Below are positions 23,312 through 31,289 of a DNA stretch of 48,815 bases, piece by piece. Below the pieces are notes generated by a model, which saw only the letters and a list, made by a program, of their open reading frames with translations, was not told the origin of the DNA and ran no database searches. A program made the translations under genes and the position numbers. Origin of the DNA: an uncultured Pseudomonadota bacterium (GTDB lineage Bacteria; Desulfobacterota; Binatia; Binatales; Binataceae); the NCBI GenBank assembly GCA_937889395.1, contig CALAOW010000057.1, positions 1 to 48,815 on the forward strand. The letters run 5' to 3'. Positions within the stretch are counted from its first letter, which is position 1. Each line of letters opens with the position of its first letter.

Positions 23312-25081
23312 CTAGCGCGTTTTGAGCTCGGCGTCAGGCGTCTGATCGAGATAATCGCCGGCGGACAACCGACGCGGATTGCGATCGCGGATCGCCCTCA
23401 CCAAGCTCTTCAGCGCTTCGATCAACTCGCTCTCGCCAAGCCGCGGATAGAGCACCCTCGCGAGCCGGCTGCCGTTACGGGCGCCGCCCACCATCAAGAC
23501 GTAGTCATTCTTGCCGTAGCCGATTATCCCGATCTCGGCCGTCGGCGGACGCGAGCAGCTGTTCGGGCATCCAGCCATCCGGATTATCACGTCAATGTCT
23601 CCGAGCCCCGCCGCCTCCAGTTCCGCAAGATAGCGCGGCAGCACGCGCTCCGCATGCGTCATCGCAAGGCCGCAGGTCGGCTTGGCGGGACAGGCCATCG
23701 CGAGTCGCCGAATCTGCGCCACTTCGCCATCGAAGGGCACGCCATGCTCGGCGAGCGTCCGCTCGATCCACTCGCGACGCGCGGCCGGAACGTGGGCCAA
23801 TATCAGATGCTGGTTGGGCGTGACGCGCACGCCGATTGCCTCCACCTCCGAGACGATGCGGCGGATGGCGCTCCGATAGCGAACCGTTGCCTCGTCGTGC
23901 ACGCGTCCGTTGGGAATCATGATCCCCGCGTAAAGATGATCGCCGGCGCCAGCTTCCGGGTACCATCCCAGGTGATCGCGCACCGGCGGGATCGGGACCG
24001 GTTCGGCGTCTTCGAGCGCGATTTCAAAGCGTTGGCGCAGAGTCTCTTTGACCGCGGCCACTCCGATGCGGCGAATCGTGTATTTCCAGCGCGCCACGCG
24101 ACGGTTGCGGCGTTCGCCGTGCTCGCGCTGGATCGCCGCGATCGCGAGCACTGTGTCCAGCACCTGGTCGCGTTGGACGACCCCCAGGAAAAGCGCAAGC
24201 AGGGGCATCGTGTCGGGCTGGTTGTGCGTCGCGCCCAAGCCGCCGCCGCTGTATAGGTCATAGCCCGTGACCTCGCGGCCGCTGACGCGCGGGATGAAGC
24301 CGACGTCCTGCGTCAGCAGATCGACACTGTTGTCGTGCGGGTGCGCGAAGCCGACTTTGAACTTGCGCGGGAGGTACTGCGCGCCGTAGATCGGCTCTTC
24401 CGAGTTCAGCGGCGCAATCTGCTGCCCGCTCTCGTCGGCGAGGAACACCTGGTAGTAGGCCGAACTTCGCGGCGTCATCTCGCGCGCCACCGCGTGAGCC
24501 AGTTCGTGCGAATCGAGAGGCAGCTCGGCGTCCAGATCATCGATGGGGCTTGCAACGGTATTGCGATTCACGTCGCCGCACGCGCCGAGCGTGGTGAGCT
24601 GGCAGCCGTTATTGCTGTAGCTGGTATTGATGTCGCGAATCAGCGGATGCAGATTGTGCCCGCGCACGTAGTGGAATTGCACGCCCTGGCGCGCGGTGAG
24701 GCGGAGGCTGCCGTCGGCGAAGCGAGCGGCGGCCTCGTCGAGCGCGAGCCACTGCGCAGGCGTAAGCTCGCCGCCGGCGGGATTCTTGACCCGCACCATG
24801 AAAATGAAGTCGCCGTCCTTCTTGCCGCTCTCGTTGCGCTCGCGCTGTTTGTAGATGCCGAAATGCTTGGCGATCTCCTTGGCATGCTCGCTGATCGTCT
24901 CGGCTTCGCGCGCGCTGAGCGCGTCGATCTCCGAGCGCATCGTATGACGGCTCTCGTGCGTTGATTGGACGTAGAAGAGTCCCTCGCTCGCATGCTTGAG
25001 GCGCTCGACGGTGGACATTTCCGCCGCGCTCGCGTTTGCGAGCGTTACCGGTCCGGCGTCATGTGGATGCTTGGGTGCCAT
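23312..25081 (-). CDS. Siroheme-dependent nitrite/sulfite reductase (ferredoxin type)
   Basis: This 589-residue assimilatory reductase makes sulfide from sulfite or ammonium from nitrite in a six-electron step. The [4Fe-4S]-siroheme ligands are visible as ACPAKPTCGLAMTHAE (CX5C) and GCPNSCSRPP (CX3C). The duplicated ferredoxin-like half-domains (LRLTARQGVQFHYV and VTPNQHLILAHVP) are present. The order is standard for CysI/NirA-like proteins. No flavoprotein CysJ is adjacent, so ferredoxin is the likely donor. I cannot decide between sulfite and nitrite from sequence alone. It ends 7 bases beyond the convergent higA gene. Confidence 0.92.
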   Translation of the reverse strand: MAPKHPHDAGPVTLANASAAEMSTVERLKHASEGLFYVQSTHESRHTMRSEIDALSAREAETISEHAKEIAKHFGIYKQRERNESGKKDGDFIFMVRVKNPAGGELTPAQWLALDEAAARFADGSLRLTARQGVQFHYVRGHNLHPLIRDINTSYSNNGCQLTTLGACGDVNRNTVASPIDDLDAELPLDSHELAHAVAREMTPRSSAYYQVFLADESGQQIAPLNSEEPIYGAQYLPRKFKVGFAHPHDNSVDLLTQDVGFIPRVSGREVTGYDLYSGGGLGATHNQPDTMPLLALFLGVVQRDQVLDTVLAIAAIQREHGERRNRRVARWKYTIRRIGVAAVKETLRQRFEIALEDAEPVPIPPVRDHLGWYPEAGAGDHLYAGIMIPNGRVHDEATVRYRSAIRRIVSEVEAIGVRVTPNQHLILAHVPAARREWIERTLAEHGVPFDGEVAQIRRLAMACPAKPTCGLAMTHAERVLPRYLAELEAAGLGDIDVIIRMAGCPNSCSRPPTAEIGIIGYGKNDYVLMVGGARNGSRLARVLYPRLGESELIEALKSLVRAIRDRNPRRLSAGDYLDQTPDAELKTR

Positions 25082-25137
25082 TGATGCAATTCGAGCGCGC
25101 GCAAGGTCCAGGCGCGCGCGAGTAGAATCGAGACTAG

Positions 25138-26037
25138 TTAAATGGATCGCACGGCTCGAGGCGAGCCCCGGTCGGCCAACGCTTCATCAGCGCTTGCGAC
25201 AGTAGGCTTTCTCAATTCCATTAGGTAGTCGTCGAAAGCCAACACCCGAAATTGCGCAATCGGGACGCGAGCCGCCCATGTCCTGAGCCGCTTTTCGCGC
25301 GTTGCAAAAACGTCCGCTCGCGCGGCGGCTAGGATAGCATGCTGTAGATCCCTTGAGTCTCCGATGTCTACTTCTTGCGGCTGCTTTTGCAGAGCCTTCG
25401 CATGAAAATACGACAAAGCGATTCCAATCGCCATTCTGACACTCTTCAGCTTGAGCAGCCCGTTGATGCCTCGCCGATTGCAGGCGTCTAGTACGCCGAC
25501 CCGCCGCGCGTAATTCTCGGCGAACCGAACGCATTGATTTTCCCAAACGAACTCAAAAGATATCCCCCTGATCTGTTCGGTATCGCGCCACATCTCCGCA
25601 CGTCGATTCATCATTCTATGAAGAAAGCTTTCCTTCTGATGCTTTGCCTCTTGAATCATCGATAATCGTGCTTCACGATTTTCCTCGGCTTTGTTGAGCA
25701 GAAGCGTCTCTACCCGCGCTGATGCGGTTAGCAAATCTTCGCCCGACAAAACTGGACTCGTGGCCCGTCCACACTCCGCGTAAGAAACGAGATCATCTCT
25801 TAGAAGCATATTCGTGTCTTTTAGGAATCGACTCCGATCAACAAGCCTCAGGAGGCGTCGTATTCTTGGGAACACCTCGTCTTCCGCGGACTTCTCCATA
25901 GCGGCAAGAAGCTCCTCAAGGTTGACGGCGCTGAGCAGTATCGAGATTTGCTTCGCGTCTATCGCCTTTCGGAGGATTGTCTCCTCATCTGCTGTCAGAT
26001 GACGAAAGACATTTGTGTCGAAATAGACGGTCGTCAT
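25138..26037 (-). CDS. PIN-domain protein, orphan
   Basis: The protein has 299 residues from the ATG at 26035-26037; a GTG at 26052 is an equal alternative. VYFDTNVFRHL supplies the first PIN Asp and Thr-Asn, VNLEELLAAM the next acidic residue, and near the C-terminus DSRDLQHAILAAARADVFATREKRL gives the last acidic residues in the usual helix-strand context. A long charged helical insertion (about residues 75-185, rich in Lys/Glu/Arg) separates them. PIN proteins cut RNA or DNA and are often toxins, but no antitoxin gene is adjacent. It is lower in GC than its neighbours, consistent with transfer. Confidence 0.8.
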   Translation of the reverse strand: MTTVYFDTNVFRHLTADEETILRKAIDAKQISILLSAVNLEELLAAMEKSAEDEVFPRIRRLLRLVDRSRFLKDTNMLLRDDLVSYAECGRATSPVLSGEDLLTASARVETLLLNKAEENREARLSMIQEAKHQKESFLHRMMNRRAEMWRDTEQIRGISFEFVWENQCVRFAENYARRVGVLDACNRRGINGLLKLKSVRMAIGIALSYFHAKALQKQPQEVDIGDSRDLQHAILAAARADVFATREKRLRTWAARVPIAQFRVLAFDDYLMELRKPTVASADEALADRGSPRAVRSI

Positions 26038-26128
26038 GTTGAGTACGGGCACCGCTCTAATGCTCAGCCGAGTTCAAGCTCTAAGGCTATAATCAGTACA
26101 GGCGCTGCTGGTCGAGTGAGCAGTCGCG

Positions 26129-26833
26129 CTATGCGTCGATTTTGACGCGCGACCAGCGGCGGTAGATCTCACCGCATCCGACCGACGCGCCGATCAGCAA
26201 CAGCGCAAGGAAGAACCTCAGCGAGAGCGGATGCCATAGCGCGTCGCCCAAAAAGGCGAACAGGATCGTGCCCGGAATCATGCCGATCATCGTCGCCCAG
26301 AAGTAATCGTGAAACGTGATCGGAGACGCGCCCGCCAGCAGGTTCAGCGCGTTGTACGGAATCACGGGGACCATCCGCAGGTAAAGGATTATCTGGAATC
26401 CGTGCTTCGCGATTCTGCGCAGCATCGACTCGAAGCGCTTGCCGACGATCTGCTCGACGAACGACTTGCCGAGAAACCTTCCCGCCGCAAACGCAACCAG
26501 CGCGCCGACATCTCCGCCGATGAGCGAGTACACCGATCCCCATTTGGTGCCAAACGCCAGTCCGCCCGCGATAGTCATCACCGCGCCGGGCACCAGGAAC
26601 GACGGCCCCACCGCGTACAGCAGCATATAAACGACCGGCCCCCACGCGCCCCACTGAATCACCTGGGCTTTGACCAGGGCGGGATTGGTGAACCATTCGG
26701 AGTGCGCAATCAGAAGCCAGATCGAGCCGCCAAACAGGATCGCGATTACCGCGATCTTCACGACGTTCATCAGCCACGAGCCGTTTGCGCTCGGTTTGGG
26801 TGCTGGAGTCCTGATTGGATTCACGGCGGCCAT
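26129..26833 (-). CDS. TVP38/TMEM64 (VTT-domain) family membrane protein
   Basis: The protein has 234 residues. A first membrane helix (KIAVIAILFGGSIWLLIAH) is followed by the VTT domain: VVYMLLYAVG, then VPGAVMTIAGGLAFG, then GDVGALVAFAAGRFLGKSF, and LRMVPVIPYNALNLLAGAS. The domain ends with helices in the GMIPGTILFAFLGDAL segment. VTT/DedA-like proteins are inner-membrane transporters or scramblases for phospholipids or undecaprenyl phosphate; the exact role of TVP38 members in bacteria is not settled. It is divergent from the SDR at 26967. Confidence 0.88.
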   Translation of the reverse strand: MAAVNPIRTPAPKPSANGSWLMNVVKIAVIAILFGGSIWLLIAHSEWFTNPALVKAQVIQWGAWGPVVYMLLYAVGPSFLVPGAVMTIAGGLAFGTKWGSVYSLIGGDVGALVAFAAGRFLGKSFVEQIVGKRFESMLRRIAKHGFQIILYLRMVPVIPYNALNLLAGASPITFHDYFWATMIGMIPGTILFAFLGDALWHPLSLRFFLALLLIGASVGCGEIYRRWSRVKIDA

Positions 26834-26966
26834 GAGTCCTCAATGATATTGGGCGGCAACGGATTGAAACAAGGCTTCGCGCGCGCGCGTTGTAGGCGCG
26901 TCACGATGCTATTAAAGTCGGCGCAGCGATCGACCTCCCGAAATCGCCAAGGAATAAACCATTTCC

Positions 26967-27749
26967 ATGAACGGACTCTCGGATAAAGTCGCAATCATCA
27001 CCGGCGGCGGCTACGGAATCGGCAAACAGATCGCGCTGAAATACGGCGCAGCCGGCGCGAAAATCGTAATCGCGGCGCGTTCGATCGAACCGATGAAACA
27101 GACCTGCGCCGAACTCGAGCGCCTCGGCGCCCGCGCGATTTACGTGAGCACCGACGTCTCCAAGGAAGCCGACTGCGCAAAGATGGCCGGCGAGACGGTG
27201 AAGGCATTCGGCCGCATCGACATCCTCGTCAACAACGCCGGTATCTCGGGACCGACCAAGCGGATCACCGATATGTCGCTCGCCGAATGGCAGGAGACGA
27301 TCGACATCGACCTGACCGGAACGTGGCTCGCAACTCGCGCCGTGATCCCGGTGATGGACAAGCAGCTCTCCGGCAACATCATCAACATCTCGTCGGGCGC
27401 GGGACGGCGCGGTTTTCCGATGCGCTCGCCGTACGCGGCGGCGAAGTGGGCAATGATCGGGCTGACGCAAACGGTGGCCGGCGAATGGGGTCAGCGTGGA
27501 ATCCGATGCAACTGCATTTGCCCCGGCGCAATCGAGGGCGAACGAATCGAACGCGTGATGCGCGCGCGGGCCGAGGCCCTCAAGCGACCGTACGAGCAAA
27601 TACGCGGTCAGTTCGTGGGGCAGGCGGCGATGAACAGAATGGCGACGGAGGAGGAGGTCGCGCGCGTCGCGCTATTCCTCGCGCTCGATTTGTCGGCGGG
27701 AGTCACCGGTCAGACGATGAACGTCGATTGCGGCAGCATCATGAACTAA
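26967..27749 (+). CDS. Short-chain dehydrogenase/reductase (SDR), classical type
   Basis: This is a 260-residue SDR with TGGGYGIG near the N-terminus, DILVNNAGISG, catalytic Ser (INISSGAG) and YAAAK, and the closing GVTGQTMNVDCGSIMN. The P-G motif after strand six (ICPGAIEGERIERV) is present. It resembles sugar-alcohol or cyclohexanol-type dehydrogenases, but the substrate is not readable. It shares a divergent promoter gap of 133 bases with the VTT gene and ends 15 bases before the convergent rapZ end. Confidence 0.88.
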   Translation: MNGLSDKVAIITGGGYGIGKQIALKYGAAGAKIVIAARSIEPMKQTCAELERLGARAIYVSTDVSKEADCAKMAGETVKAFGRIDILVNNAGISGPTKRITDMSLAEWQETIDIDLTGTWLATRAVIPVMDKQLSGNIINISSGAGRRGFPMRSPYAAAKWAMIGLTQTVAGEWGQRGIRCNCICPGAIEGERIERVMRARAEALKRPYEQIRGQFVGQAAMNRMATEEEVARVALFLALDLSAGVTGQTMNVDCGSIMN

Positions 27750-27764
27750 GTGCGGCGCCGGCAG

Positions 27765-28640
27765 CTAACGCGCGATGTCATGGTCGCGCACGCTGCTTTC
27801 GAAACCGCCGCTCTCGAGCCGCTTCATCAGCTCACGCGCGAGCACGGGAGAGCGATGCCGTCCGCCGGTGCATCCGAGACCTACAGTCAGGTAACTCTTG
27901 CCTTCGCGCTGATAGAGCGGAATCAGAAAGTCAAAAAGACGGCCGACCTCGTCGATAAAGCGACCCGACTCCGGCTGCGCCATCACGTATTCGCGCACGC
28001 GCGGGTCCAATCCGGTGAGCGGCCGCAGCTCGGGGACAAAAAACGGATTCGGAATAAACCGCACGTCGAGCACGACGTCCATTCCGACCGGCAATCCGTA
28101 CTTGTAACCAAAAGAAACGATCGATATCGACATCCTGGATCCCGCGCCCGCGCCCAGCACCGCCGCGGTGACGACCTCGCGCAGTTCGTGGACCGTGAGC
28201 GCGGTCGTATCGATCACCCGGTCGGCCCGCTCGCGCATCTCGGCCAGCGCGAGACGTTCGCGGCGAATGCTCTCGGCGACGGTCGCTCCGCTTGCAGCCA
28301 TCGGATGCGGCCGGCGGGTCTCAGAGTAGCGGCGCGCGAGCACGTCGTCGGAGGCGTCAACAAAAATCACTTCGGGATGGATTCCAGCGGCATCGAGTTC
28401 CGCGAATACCCGCGGCCATTGCGGGAAGAACAGCCGTTCGCGCGAGTCCACTCCGAGCGCGACGCCCCGTAGAGCGGGATCGCGTCCCGCGGCGAGCATC
28501 GCGACATTGGGCGCCAGCGCAACCGGGAGATTGTCGACGCAGTAGAAGCCGAGGTCCTCGAGCACGCGCATCGCAGATGCGCGTCCCGATCCTGAGACAC
28601 CGGTAACTATTATCAGGCGAGGTGACTGAGGCGAGCTCAT
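27765..28640 (-). CDS. rapZ: RNase adapter / nucleotide-binding protein RapZ
   Basis: The RapZ/YvcJ family binds nucleotides and, in enterobacteria, guides RNase E to the sRNA GlmZ to tune amino-sugar synthesis. The 291-residue protein has DLGFYCVDNLPVAL, VIFVDASDDVLARRYSETRR, SFGYKYGLP and the C-terminal GCTGGRHRSP, all typical. The P-loop reads GVSGSGRAS: the Lys normally contacting phosphate is Arg, and the first Ser is Ala. It is last in the rpoN-hpf-ptsN-rapZ block, the standard order. No GlmZ-like RNA was found in the window. Confidence 0.95.
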   Translation of the reverse strand: MSSPQSPRLIIVTGVSGSGRASAMRVLEDLGFYCVDNLPVALAPNVAMLAAGRDPALRGVALGVDSRERLFFPQWPRVFAELDAAGIHPEVIFVDASDDVLARRYSETRRPHPMAASGATVAESIRRERLALAEMRERADRVIDTTALTVHELREVVTAAVLGAGAGSRMSISIVSFGYKYGLPVGMDVVLDVRFIPNPFFVPELRPLTGLDPRVREYVMAQPESGRFIDEVGRLFDFLIPLYQREGKSYLTVGLGCTGGRHRSPVLARELMKRLESGGFESSVRDHDIAR

Positions 28641-28688
28641 CAGGCTGTGGGTTTGCGCCGCGCTATGAGGCGGACGCGGTTCGTCGTC

Positions 28689-29150
28689 TCAGTACTTGTT
28701 GTCTTCTTCCTTGATCAGGGAATACAGCTCGGCGCTGTCCTTGGCCGCGAGCAGGCGGCTTCGAAAAGACCCGTCCTTAAGCAATCGCGACACGCGCGCG
28801 AGGGCTTTCAGATGCAGGCTGGCGGAATCCTCCGGCGCGACCAGCACGAAGAATAGTTGCGACGGGCCGCCGTCGAGCGAATCGAAATCGACTCCCTGGG
28901 TATGGCGGCCGAACACTCCGATTATCTTCGTCACGCCGCGCAGCTTGCCGTGCGGGATTGCGATTCCGTCGCCGATCGCCGTCGAGCCCAGCCGCTCGCG
29001 CTCCGCGAGCACCGCGGTCAGGTCAGCGAGCTTGATCTCCTGGTACTTGGCGGCCAGCGCTTTGGCCAGTTCATTCAAGACGTCGGGCTTGGTGGCGCCC
29101 TTCAAGTCGGCAATGACCATGTCAGGACTGAGGATATCGGTAATTTTCAT
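28689..29150 (-). CDS. ptsN: PTS IIA-like nitrogen-regulatory protein PtsN
   Basis: The 153-residue protein has an EIIA-Ntr/fructose-type fold. The phosphorylated His is in GIAIPHGKLRGV, preceded by RERLGSTAIGDG and followed by LFFVLVAPE. EIIA-Ntr receives phosphate via the Ntr PTS (EI-Ntr, NPr) and regulates K+ uptake and other targets. It is the third gene of the rpoN block, 80 bases after hpf and 48 bases before rapZ. HPr at 19541 is a possible donor, since no NPr gene is next to it. Confidence 0.95.
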   Translation of the reverse strand: MKITDILSPDMVIADLKGATKPDVLNELAKALAAKYQEIKLADLTAVLAERERLGSTAIGDGIAIPHGKLRGVTKIIGVFGRHTQGVDFDSLDGGPSQLFFVLVAPEDSASLHLKALARVSRLLKDGSFRSRLLAAKDSAELYSLIKEEDNKY

Positions 29151-29230
29151 CTCGTCGTCCAGGTCCAGTGAAAAAGTGAACTAAGCGGATGCGGATTGGC
29201 GAACTCGCAGCCGGAGGACACTGCCGCGAA

Positions 29231-29656
29231 TCAAGTTTCCTCGTCGGCGCTAAGGACCTCGCCGGTCGAGGGCGATCTGACTTTCTTCGCCTTGAATTTT
29301 TCCAGGTGCTTCTTCAGTTGGCGTCCGACCTTGTCCGCGAGCAGATCGATCACCGAGTAAAGGTCCTTGGTTTCTTCCTGCGCGCTCACCGACAGGCGCC
29401 CTGATTTGACGGTAACTTCGCCGTGCTGCCGGTATTTGTCAACCGTGAGAATCAGATGAGCCTGACAGGCGCGTTTGATCAACTTGCCGACGTGCGCGAA
29501 TTTTCGTTCCGCGTACAGCCGGAGCGCATCGGTTGGCTCGACGTGACGAAACGTCACCGTCACTTGAGTGGCCGGGGCGTCTGCGATCCGCGCCGCGCGC
29601 CGCACCTTTCGGGTTGTCGCCCGGCCGCGCTTGCCCTGTTTGTCGATTTTACTCAT
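29231..29656 (-). CDS. hpf: Ribosome hibernation promoting factor (HPF/RaiA family)
   Basis: HPF binds the 30S decoding region and inactivates ribosomes in stationary phase. The core from about residue 31 (QVTVTFRHVEPTDALRLYAE, then KRACQAHLILTVDK, and VIDLLADKVGRQLKKHLEK) is the short-HPF fold. There is no long-HPF dimerisation domain; only ~15 residues follow. An unusual basic N-terminal extension of about 30 residues precedes the core. I give the ATG at 29654-29656. The frame also opens from an ATG at 29713 that overlaps the rpoN stop (ATGA), but those 19 codons consist largely of a 7-base tandem repeat. Confidence 0.88.
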   Translation of the reverse strand: MSKIDKQGKRGRATTRKVRRAARIADAPATQVTVTFRHVEPTDALRLYAERKFAHVGKLIKRACQAHLILTVDKYRQHGEVTVKSGRLSVSAQEETKDLYSVIDLLADKVGRQLKKHLEKFKAKKVRSPSTGEVLSADEET

Positions 29657-29661
29657 CTTGC

Positions 29662-29691
29662 TTTTTTCGTTTTTCGTTTTTCGTTTTTCGT
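29662..29691. repeat. Heptanucleotide tandem repeat (TTTTTCG) between rpoN and hpf
   Basis: About four copies of the 7-base unit TTTTTCG (CGAAAAA on the other strand) lie between the ATG coupled to rpoN and the internal hpf ATG. A similar array is at 39825-39850. Confidence 0.75.
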
Positions 29692-29709
29692 TGCCCGCAC
29701 CCGGATCTG

Positions 29710-31275
29710 TCATCCGATCTGTTTGCGATTTGCCGACGGAGGGATTCCCATCGCCTGTCGATACTTGGCCACCGTGCGCCGCGCGATATTGATCTGCCGG
29801 GTCCGCAGCATCTCCGCGATCGCCTGATCCGACAGCGGATTTTGCGGAGCCTCCGCCGTCACCATCCCGCGGATCTGTTCCTTGACAGTCTCGGCGCTCA
29901 CGTCCTCGCCGCTGGCGCCCTTGACCCCCGAGGTGAAGAAAAACTTCAACTCGTAGATTCCCTGCGGAGTATGCGCGTACTTGTTGGCGGTCGCGCGGCT
30001 GATCGTGGATTCGTGCATCCCGATATCTTCGGCGACATCCTTGAGCACCAGCGGTTTGAGCAGGCTGATGCCGTGATCGAAGAACGCGCGCTGGAATTTC
30101 ACGATCGAGGTTGCGACCTTGAAGATCGTCTGCTGGCGCTGGTAGATCGATTTGACCAGCCAGCGGGCCGAGCGCAGCCGTTCCTGCAGATATTCCCGCG
30201 TCTCGGGCGCAACGTCCACGTCATTGAGCACGCGTTGGTAGTAACCTGCCAGGCGCAGGCGCGGCACCGCGTCGCGATTGAGCGTAACGACGTAATCCTC
30301 GCCAACCTTGTGGATATAAACGTCGGGCACCACGTAAGTTGGCTCGTCGCCGCCGTAGTCGCGTCCCGGTTTGGGCTCGAGCAACGAGATTATTTTGGCC
30401 GACTGCCCTACTGTTTCGACCGGCACGCCGAGAACCTTGGCGATTTCGGCGTAGCGATGCTTTTCGAGCAAATCCAGGTGATTGCTGACGATTCGCGCCG
30501 CCAGCGATTCTTCCATCCCCAGGTTCTGCAACTGCGCGAGCAGACATTCACGAAGATCGCGCGCGGCGACACCGGGCGGATCGAAACGCTGCACGCGCGC
30601 GAGCACGCGCTCGACTTCGGCGGGCGCAACTTCGAGCTGCGCCGCCAGCTCATCGAGGGGAGTTTCCAGGTATCCGTCTTCGTTGAGATTGTAGATGATG
30701 GTCGCGCCGATCTGCTGGTCGGATTCGGTCAGGTTCGAAAGCCTGAGCTGCCACATCATGTGGTCTTCGAGCGAACTTCGGCGCAGGGGCGTGTTTTCGA
30801 GCGCGCTTCGATGGTCGTCGTCGGAGTCAGGAGGCGTGCTTTCCTGCCAGTTGTTCGAATAGGTCTCGAGATATTCCCGCCAGTCGAGCTTTTCGAGATT
30901 GTTCAGCTCCTTGAGTTCGAGCGCGGCGTCACGCGCTTCGGTCTCGACGCTGGGCGCGGGTTTTTCCTCGCGCGAGCCGGTTTCCCAATCGTCATCGGAA
31001 TTTGCGCCGGCGGCGGCGTCGGCGTCGGGCGGGAGCGGTTCACCGTCGGCTTGGGCGGGGGCTTCGGAATCGGACACCTCGGATTCGGAAGCGGCTTCGG
31101 CGGGACTCTGATCGAGCGGCTCGAGCATCGGATTCTGTTCGAGTTCCGACTGCACGATCGCTTCGAGTTCAGGGAGCGAAAGCTGCAGAATTTTGATCGC
31201 CTGCTGGAGCTGCGGCGTCATCACCAGTTGCTGGCGAAGCCGCAGATCCTGTCCGAGTTTTACTTCCAGCGCCAT
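29710..31275 (-). CDS. rpoN: RNA polymerase sigma-54 factor
   Basis: Sigma-54 directs RNA polymerase to -24/-12 promoters and needs AAA+ activators. The 521-residue protein starts MALEVKLGQDLRLRQQLVMTP, the Gln-rich region I that contacts activators. An acidic region II (about residues 50-110, rich in Glu, Asp, Ala, Pro) follows. The C-terminal HTH and the RpoN box (ARRTVAKYRQ) are intact. The open frame begins 31 codons earlier, but the conserved N-terminus fixes the start. It lies 14 bases after lptA; the usual lptB between them is absent. Confidence 0.96.
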   Translation of the reverse strand: MALEVKLGQDLRLRQQLVMTPQLQQAIKILQLSLPELEAIVQSELEQNPMLEPLDQSPAEAASESEVSDSEAPAQADGEPLPPDADAAAGANSDDDWETGSREEKPAPSVETEARDAALELKELNNLEKLDWREYLETYSNNWQESTPPDSDDDHRSALENTPLRRSSLEDHMMWQLRLSNLTESDQQIGATIIYNLNEDGYLETPLDELAAQLEVAPAEVERVLARVQRFDPPGVAARDLRECLLAQLQNLGMEESLAARIVSNHLDLLEKHRYAEIAKVLGVPVETVGQSAKIISLLEPKPGRDYGGDEPTYVVPDVYIHKVGEDYVVTLNRDAVPRLRLAGYYQRVLNDVDVAPETREYLQERLRSARWLVKSIYQRQQTIFKVATSIVKFQRAFFDHGISLLKPLVLKDVAEDIGMHESTISRATANKYAHTPQGIYELKFFFTSGVKGASGEDVSAETVKEQIRGMVTAEAPQNPLSDQAIAEMLRTRQINIARRTVAKYRQAMGIPPSANRKQIG

Positions 31276-31289
31276 CGAAGAATTGTTTG

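Noticed and set aside
25095-25119. GCGCGCGC hairpin between the reductase and the PIN gene as a terminator
   Set aside because: The simple alternating GC stem has no T-run and is close to the background of this genome.
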